Part shown: one piece after another, positions 59,196 through 64,000 of the stretch
How positions within the stretch are numbered: position 1 is the stretch's first letter
Layout: every line of letters begins with the position of its first letter
Made by a program: the position numbers and the translations under genes
NCBI GenBank assembly: GCA_933228895.1
Contig: OW121850.1
Location: 25,801,773-25,865,772, forward strand
DNA length: 64,000 nt
Origin: Platycnemis pennipes
Taxonomy: Eukaryota; Arthropoda; Insecta; Odonata; Platycnemididae
Reading direction: 5' to 3'
The notes under the pieces: generated by a model
Told to the model about the DNA's origin: nothing
The model's database searches: none
What the model saw: only the letters and a program-made list of their open reading frames with translations

Positions 59196-61150
59196 TTGGC
59201 TAAAAACGAAAATTTGAAAATTAGGTGAGAAAATCATTATTTTATAATGATTTGTTGGTTCTCAGGTTAAAAATTTACGAATTCTTGTATGAAACCCAGC
59301 TTCTTCGTTTTACAGGTAAAATCAATATGGCCAAAAATTCTTCTTATCAATTCTCACGACCAAGAGCTTAATCGATTCCACCAATTTTACCTCATTTGCC
59401 TACTGTAATATTTAATTTGCTACTTCTTACGCTCAAATAGAACATTCATATTAATATTGCCTTAGAATTTTTCAAAAACCATTTTCAGTCTATTAACAGC
59501 AAAACACTCAATACTTTTAAATCCTCATTGAATTGTCTAGTTACACGAACCCACCACCAGACTAACCAGTTCCTATATGCATTTATAGGTATATAGAAAT
59601 CTTATTTCGTGCTTTGGTGCATGGGAAGATGTACTCTGTGGTGACTTAGACATGGAAAAGTTCCTCTGCAGATTATTTTGCGTCCGATTTCGGCTGTGCG
59701 ATTGAAAACCGTCGCGTCAGTTATTTTCGTTTCATCCACCAGTGGGATGAGATGAGATTTTTGTGGTATGTAATATGATATAATATCATGCATATTGTCA
59801 TTTTCTCCTCTTTAAAATGGTTAAGCCATATCGTTAAGCATGTATTTCATTTATTGTTTCAAAATATCCTGAAAACTCATGGTGTATGGCATGGAAGGAT
59901 GAAAATTTCATTACAGCGCTAAAATATAGTATGATTATGTTCTACGTCAAAATTACTGTTCAGGCAAAGAAAATGCCTATGAATTTTGACATCAGTTGAT
60001 TTAACTTAATTTCCAATACCTTTGGTTTAATGTTTGGCAGTTTAGATAAACCTTGAAAAGTTAATTTAATACTCGTAATTGTATCTTTTGACTTCAAGCC
60101 GAGGTTTACATCATTATCATCCCCATAGGGCTTGTGAATAATTATTCAATTATTATTCAATTGTAGTACATTCGCGCTACGCTACTAGTATAAAATTTGG
60201 GGTTGGTGGACTTAAATTTTTTCTTTTTTTTTAACTACCTTAACGTAAGTATAAAGTAAGATAAGTATCTTTTATGAAACTTTTCATAAAAACCTTCATG
60301 TATCATAACTCAAAGCTGAATCATCTGTAGTGTAATAACCTAGAAGAATATTTTTAAATTGCTCCATTCAGATCCATGAGCACCACAAAATTTACTGACA
60401 GAATTACATATAAGGAGTTGCGACTTCGAGGTTGGAACGAAAAAGGGGAAGGTAATTTGAGGTGAAGCTATGCAGAGGAACGGTGAATGTTGGCAGAAAA
60501 TGAAATTTGATGTGTAACTGGGCATTGCATGTTCTAAACACGGACAAGAGGGATAGAGGTTGAAAATATAGGTTTTCAGAAAGTCAGGCTTGGAAAGGTG
60601 TAGAAAATGTGAAGCACAGAAAGCACAGAAAATATAAAAATAGGATGTACGTAGCGAGCTGAAAAGAAAAGTCTCTGGAGGAAAGAAATAGGAGGTGGAA
60701 TTTGAAGAACAGGTAATATAACGAAGGAAATTGTGGAGGAGATAAATTTGGGTAAGCAAATAAAAGGCTGGGAAATTGGTTTCCACTTTATATGGAATGC
60801 TTGGATGCTTGGTTAGGATATAGGGGAAGTAATCTAAAGATTGAAACGTTAGAATGTAGCCACTTATATTAGCAGTGATGCGAGAAAACAGATTGTGAAC
60901 GGTGAATTAGAAATATCATGTTCAGCTATAAGATTTCGTTTCAATAATTTACTCGTAAAACATGAAGGTATCAAATAATTCCCATCAGCATAGTGAAATA
61001 TACTACGTTTTTCACCCATTATATTTGACATACAACCCGGGTTTAAAACTTAAAACGACATAACCTACTCCCATAATTTTTATTGGCTCTTGTCAACGCA
61101 AGATGTGCAAGATGTGGTTTTCGAGTGAGTCCTGGTGTTTCTGCTTAATA
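59196..61150. other. AT-rich stretch, nothing recognised
   Basis: AT-rich. A perfect 10-bp AT hairpin lies near 59235-59257. A 148-codon minus frame (60340-60786) is Phe/Ser/Tyr-rich because the plus strand is purine-rich there. No gene is supported. Confidence 0.4.
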
Positions 61151-61152
61151 GA

Positions 61153-61214
61153 CTACTTCCTTTTCCTTTGATGTCCTCATTCTTAAGCTACTTCCTTTTC
61201 CTTTGATGTCCTCA
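61153..61214 (+). repeat. 27-bp direct repeat, period 35
   Basis: CTACTTCCTTTTCCTTTGAT and the next seven bases occur at 61153-61179 and exactly again at 61188-61214. Flanking the second copy, CTCATTCTTA and TAAGAATGAG form a 10-bp inverted pair, so this is a compound rearrangement. Confidence 0.9.
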
Positions 61215-61698
61215 GTAAGAATGAGTGCGATCTATTTACTTTTCACAGGAGTTATTAGCTAAGGAACAGACCGTATACGTTAACTGATCTTGAGGTTAAC
61301 GAGCGGAAATTTTTCAGTCGCATTTTTCATGTGCTTCATTCTCTCAGAAAAAAAATGGACTGGCGTTTTCAACGAGGGTGAGTTCCAGGATAATCTTATC
61401 CTAATGACACGGCTGCTACCACTCGAAAGATAAACCGCGAACTTGTCGTCAGTGAGTATCAGTGCTCCCAGGCCAAAAAAAGGAGCATCAATCCTTCAGG
61501 AAGGCAGGTATGGGCCGCAGGTAGGCCTTTTTAATGAACGACGTCATTTTCACTGGAGGGGAAATAGAAGCATTTTATCTTAATTGGCTACAAAAATGTG
61601 GAAATATGCTATTGGAGTGATAATTTTGCCAAAGAACGTAACTGTTAATTCATCATTAAACAAGCAGACTATCCCATCTTAGGTATCTTTCCTAATAT

Positions 61699-61886
61699 AC
61701 CGGCCCCGGTGGCGGCGGGGTGAAGCCCTTTCCTGGGGCTGTAGGGTCGCGGGGTCGAATCCCGCCCGGGGAGGTTTTCACTGTCCGGAGTATGGATGTT
61801 TGTGATTGTGAAATCTGTCAATTGTTAGAGAGGACTTGAAAGTCCTACACTCGCAGGTTAAATAAAGACACCTTTAATTTTTTTTA
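61699..61886 (+). mobile_element. tRNA-derived SINE copy, nearly complete
   Basis: The copy starts at ACCGGCCCCGGTGGCGGCGG (A-box region), followed by the B-box GGGTCGAATCCCG at about 61751-61763. The body has GTTTTCACTGTCCGG, GGATGTTTGTGATTGTG and a small AGGACTT/AAGTCCT hairpin. The tail runs AATAAAGACACC into a T run, ending near 61886. The minus-strand piece at 31926-32030 is the same family. The well-kept B-box suggests it is one of the younger copies here. Confidence 0.75.
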
Positions 61887-62514
61887 GATAAATTTTATTT
61901 ACTAACAAATTAGAATCAATGGCCTTGGTTTCATTTTTTAACGACGGTCTCTATGTGTAGTCTTACGTTTTCAAAAGCCAAAGCATATGATTGCCTTAAG
62001 ATTAGCGTAAGCCTTGGGTAGTTCTTTCATTAAACCCGATTAAATCCCTAGTTAAAAGCCCCAGAAAAGAGACCGTGCGAGAAAGAGAGAAAAGAAGCGC
62101 AGTTAAATGACCGCCCGGAGCTTCATCCGTCTCCAGGGATATGAAAATGGAGGCAGAAACGAGGAGAGAGGGCTGTGTCCTTCCCTAGCAACATCTAAGT
62201 CCCATTTTGAGGTGGTAAATGGTTTTTTTGAAGGAGTAAAAAGGGGCTGAAGTTTTTGTGCGCTGATTAGGTGACCCAGGTACTCAACGTCTACGTCAGC
62301 GGTTTCGTCTGTCCGCACTAAAATGCACCTCAGACAGAAAGGAGATGTTTGGAAATGGGGAAGTGAAAGAAGGGAGGGTCGGAATAAGCCAGGTGTTTAT
62401 AATATCCTGATTTCAACGAAAGGCGCCAAGAGTCTCTCGGTTTTATGTCTCATCCGACGGACGAATTACTGGTCTTTGAAAGCTCTCCAAACTTCATTCA
62501 AGTAGGGGTACCCC
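61887..62514. other. Mixed stretch, nothing recognised
   Basis: Partly purine-rich near 62050-62200 and 62330-62390. No supported feature. Confidence 0.4.
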
Positions 62515-62602
62515 TGTGATGTAGGTCGGCATTTGAATCCGGGCCTTAAGGGGGTGAAGCCAGTACTCAAGCCACCTAACCTCGAAACCATTCCCTAAGA
62601 TC
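62515..62602 (-). mobile_element. tRNA-like SINE head
   Basis: On the minus strand, GAGGTTAGGTGGCTTGAGTA (A-box region) and GGATTCAAATGCC (B-box) lie at tRNA-like spacing. No body could be aligned to the other copies, so it is a truncated or different family. Confidence 0.5.
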
Positions 62603-62607
62603 CGTCC

Positions 62608-62877
62608 TCAATCTGCATAGCTTTCCTTGGGCGTGCTTTTCATCATGGGGAATCTTAGTGGGGGACATATATATTTGCGCCTACCACAAGGACGGTCATT
62701 ATAAATATTCCTTATGTGTCGATACACTATGAGCGTGGTGGTAGGTATATTCTTTCGTTTTGCATACTTTTGTGCATCGAGCATAGAGGAAACATCGTTG
62801 TCAATCGTAGAACGAATTGGAAGTGGGAAGTGGTACATATCCCTTAGCTCAGAATGTGCAGTCAAAAGGTCAGCCTA
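62608..62877 (-). CDS. Unrecognised small ORF, doubtful
   Basis: A minus-strand frame of about 88 codons, preceded by an in-frame TAG; the first ATG would leave about 77 residues. The peptide is mixed and basic (for example DAQKYAKRKNIPTTTLIVY). It overlaps no island and ends next to the SINE head. No family recognised. Confidence 0.15.
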
Positions 62878-62996
62878 ACCTTATCCTAAACGGAAAGTTA
62901 ATTATGAGAATCATCAACATTTGTAAACCCTATTTATACACCCTGCAGTAGTCTCCCATTTCCTGACTTACGATTATAATATAATCACGTCATCAA

Positions 62997-63206
62997 TTAC
63001 TTCATTGCATTTTGGGTTAAACTTATCCGTATTTCCACCGGTTTATTCAATTCCTCTTCCGATGCTTCGATAAGAGACTCACTAATCATCCTCAGGGATT
63101 CTAGAATCCGAATTAGTATTCGGCTGCCAGGGTTCCCGTAAAAACCAAAAATGTCATCCCGAGAAAGTTTCACCCAGAACCGAGAAGGCACCAAGTCATA
63201 CATCAT
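62997..63206 (-). CDS. Unrecognised small ORF, 69 residues
   Basis: A complete ATG-to-stop frame with a stop (TAG) two codons before the double ATG, so the start is well bounded. The peptide is evenly mixed and partly acidic (SRDDIFGFYGNPGSRILIRI, later ESLIEASEEELNKPVEIRI), with helical potential in the second half. No signal peptide or membrane segment. It is preceded on the same strand by AT-rich DNA and no promoter motif was identified. It could be a small orphan gene, an exon or chance. Confidence 0.22.
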   Translation of the reverse strand: MMYDLVPSRFWVKLSRDDIFGFYGNPGSRILIRILESLRMISESLIEASEEELNKPVEIRISLTQNAMK

Positions 63207-63485
63207 TGGCTAAAATGAGGATAAAGTACCTAAATATATAAATAAATGAAAGATGAAAAATAAACAAGGTAATTTCCATACTATGATTCATTTATGAAGA
63301 TGTTGCATAGCAATGAAACCATGGTCGCGAAAAAAAAGTCAAAGTAAGGCAGTTTCTCTTTCACCCTTGATTCTTACAATTCGCGATTTCTACAGTGTTA
63401 AGTCCGAGACTTAGCTAAATATATTAAGTCCTATTTTATTTGCTCTTGCAAATCAGCTTTCACTTGTATGCGTGTAGATTTTCAC
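63207..63485. other. AT-rich spacer
   Basis: No feature seen between the small ORF and the right-edge island. Confidence 0.4.
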
Positions 63486-63856
63486 CCTCGCTAAGCGCGT
63501 TATATAATCTGCGAGGGGATACGCACCAATGGGATTAGGCCCTCGGTGTCGTTGCCCGTATGGAAAGGCCCTAGGTCCCAGTGAGAGAGAAGAGTGACCC
63601 ACCCCTGCCCTTCACCCTTCGCTTCTCTACGTAGTCCTCCGTGGCCCGGGGTGAGTGGAGAGGGGTCGGTTTGAAGGGCCGACAATTTTTCCGGGCCAAT
63701 CCTCATCCTCTGTGGTATCGCAGGGCCCTCCCCTCTACGTGGACGCCGTCATCATCATCGCCAGGGCGCTGCGCACACACTCGCACACCTATTTAATTAA
63801 ACCCCGGGTCAGGGGCGGCCCCACACTGGCACACCCACCCACTCCCACTCATTAAC
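63486..63856. promoter_or_regulatory. CpG-rich island at right edge, possible promoter
   Basis: Balanced to GC-rich DNA with many CpG steps, ending in C-rich and ACAC/CACC sequence just before an ATG. Promoter islands of housekeeping genes look like this, but no TATA box or initiator could be assigned with confidence. Confidence 0.3.
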
Positions 63857-64000
63857 ATGGCGGCTGCTTGTGTGTGTGAAAATGGAGTGAGATGGAATGA
63901 GAGTGCTGGAGAAAGGAGAGGACGGTATCCGGTCAATACACGCAATGAGAACGCAGCAGGCGATTCTTATCTGTGCCTGGCATTTATTTTTGTTTCACGC
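63857..64000 (+). CDS. Possible first coding exon, runs off the window
   Basis: An ATG at 63857-63859 in a good initiation context (AAC before, G after) opens 48 codons to the last base without a stop. The peptide begins MAAACVCENGVRWNESAGER and is mixed. The start overlaps AACATGGCGGC (63854-63864), which matches the YY1/Pleiohomeotic-type AAnATGGCGGC element often found at animal start sites. The CpG-rich DNA upstream fits a promoter. Without the sequence beyond the window it cannot be settled; 48 open codons alone are weak evidence. Confidence 0.25.
   Translation, partial: MAAACVCENGVRWNESAGERRGRYPVNTRNENAAGDSYLCLAFIFVSR

Noticed and set aside
60340..60786. 148-codon minus-strand frame
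   Set aside because: Phe/Ser/Tyr/Cys-rich, as expected because the plus strand is purine-rich. I tried reading the plus strand as LINE sequence and found no convincing match.
61699..61775. tRNA gene on the plus strand
   Set aside because: It has A- and B-box-like sequence but continues into a body and T-run tail shared with another copy, so it is a SINE.

Overview
This window looks like gene-poor intergenic or intronic DNA from a large animal genome, most likely an arthropod and probably an insect. The evidence is an AT-rich background with no operons or ribosome-binding sites, decayed eukaryotic transposons (piggyBac, Penelope-like, several non-LTR retrotransposons, a TA-flanked MITE) and at least eight tRNA-derived SINE copies. 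No open frame matches a host protein family that I recognise. No tRNA, rRNA or other RNA gene is convincing. Most long open frames lie in C/T-rich islands and code for Pro/Ser/Leu/Phe-rich low-complexity peptides, so they are composition artefacts and are not listed as genes.

Layout: 1-16 kb is AT-rich DNA with GC-richer patches, one SINE copy near 4 kb, a 27-base G run, and another SINE near 15 kb. 16.9-17.5 kb is a compact CpG-rich block. 19-31 kb alternates AT-rich spacers with long pyrimidine-rich islands; the largest are at 26.7-27.6 and 30.5-31.2 kb. 32-38 kb is the first transposon cluster: a SINE, three non-LTR retrotransposon 3' fragments, and a 297-bp MITE with near-intact inverted repeats. 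38-49 kb has more islands, SINE copies and an RNase H fragment. 49.8-55 kb has the best unrecognised open frame (173 codons, minus strand), a perfect 161-bp tandem duplication and the strongest hairpin (29-bp arms, one mismatch). 56.6-58.8 kb holds a Penelope-like remnant with a GIY-YIG endonuclease domain between inverted repeats, then a frameshifted piggyBac transposase 3' part. 58.8-63.4 kb is AT-rich with two more SINE copies and two small minus-strand ORFs. The last 500 bases are a CpG-rich island with an ATG in a YY1-like context whose frame stays open to the window edge.

No genes act together here. The main recurring pattern is the islands: C/T-rich on the plus strand, several then switching to G/A-rich. 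I found no convincing new biological system. The items most worth checking are the orphan ORF at 49.8-50.4 kb, the 54.7-kb hairpin, the island strand switches, and the possible first exon at the right edge.
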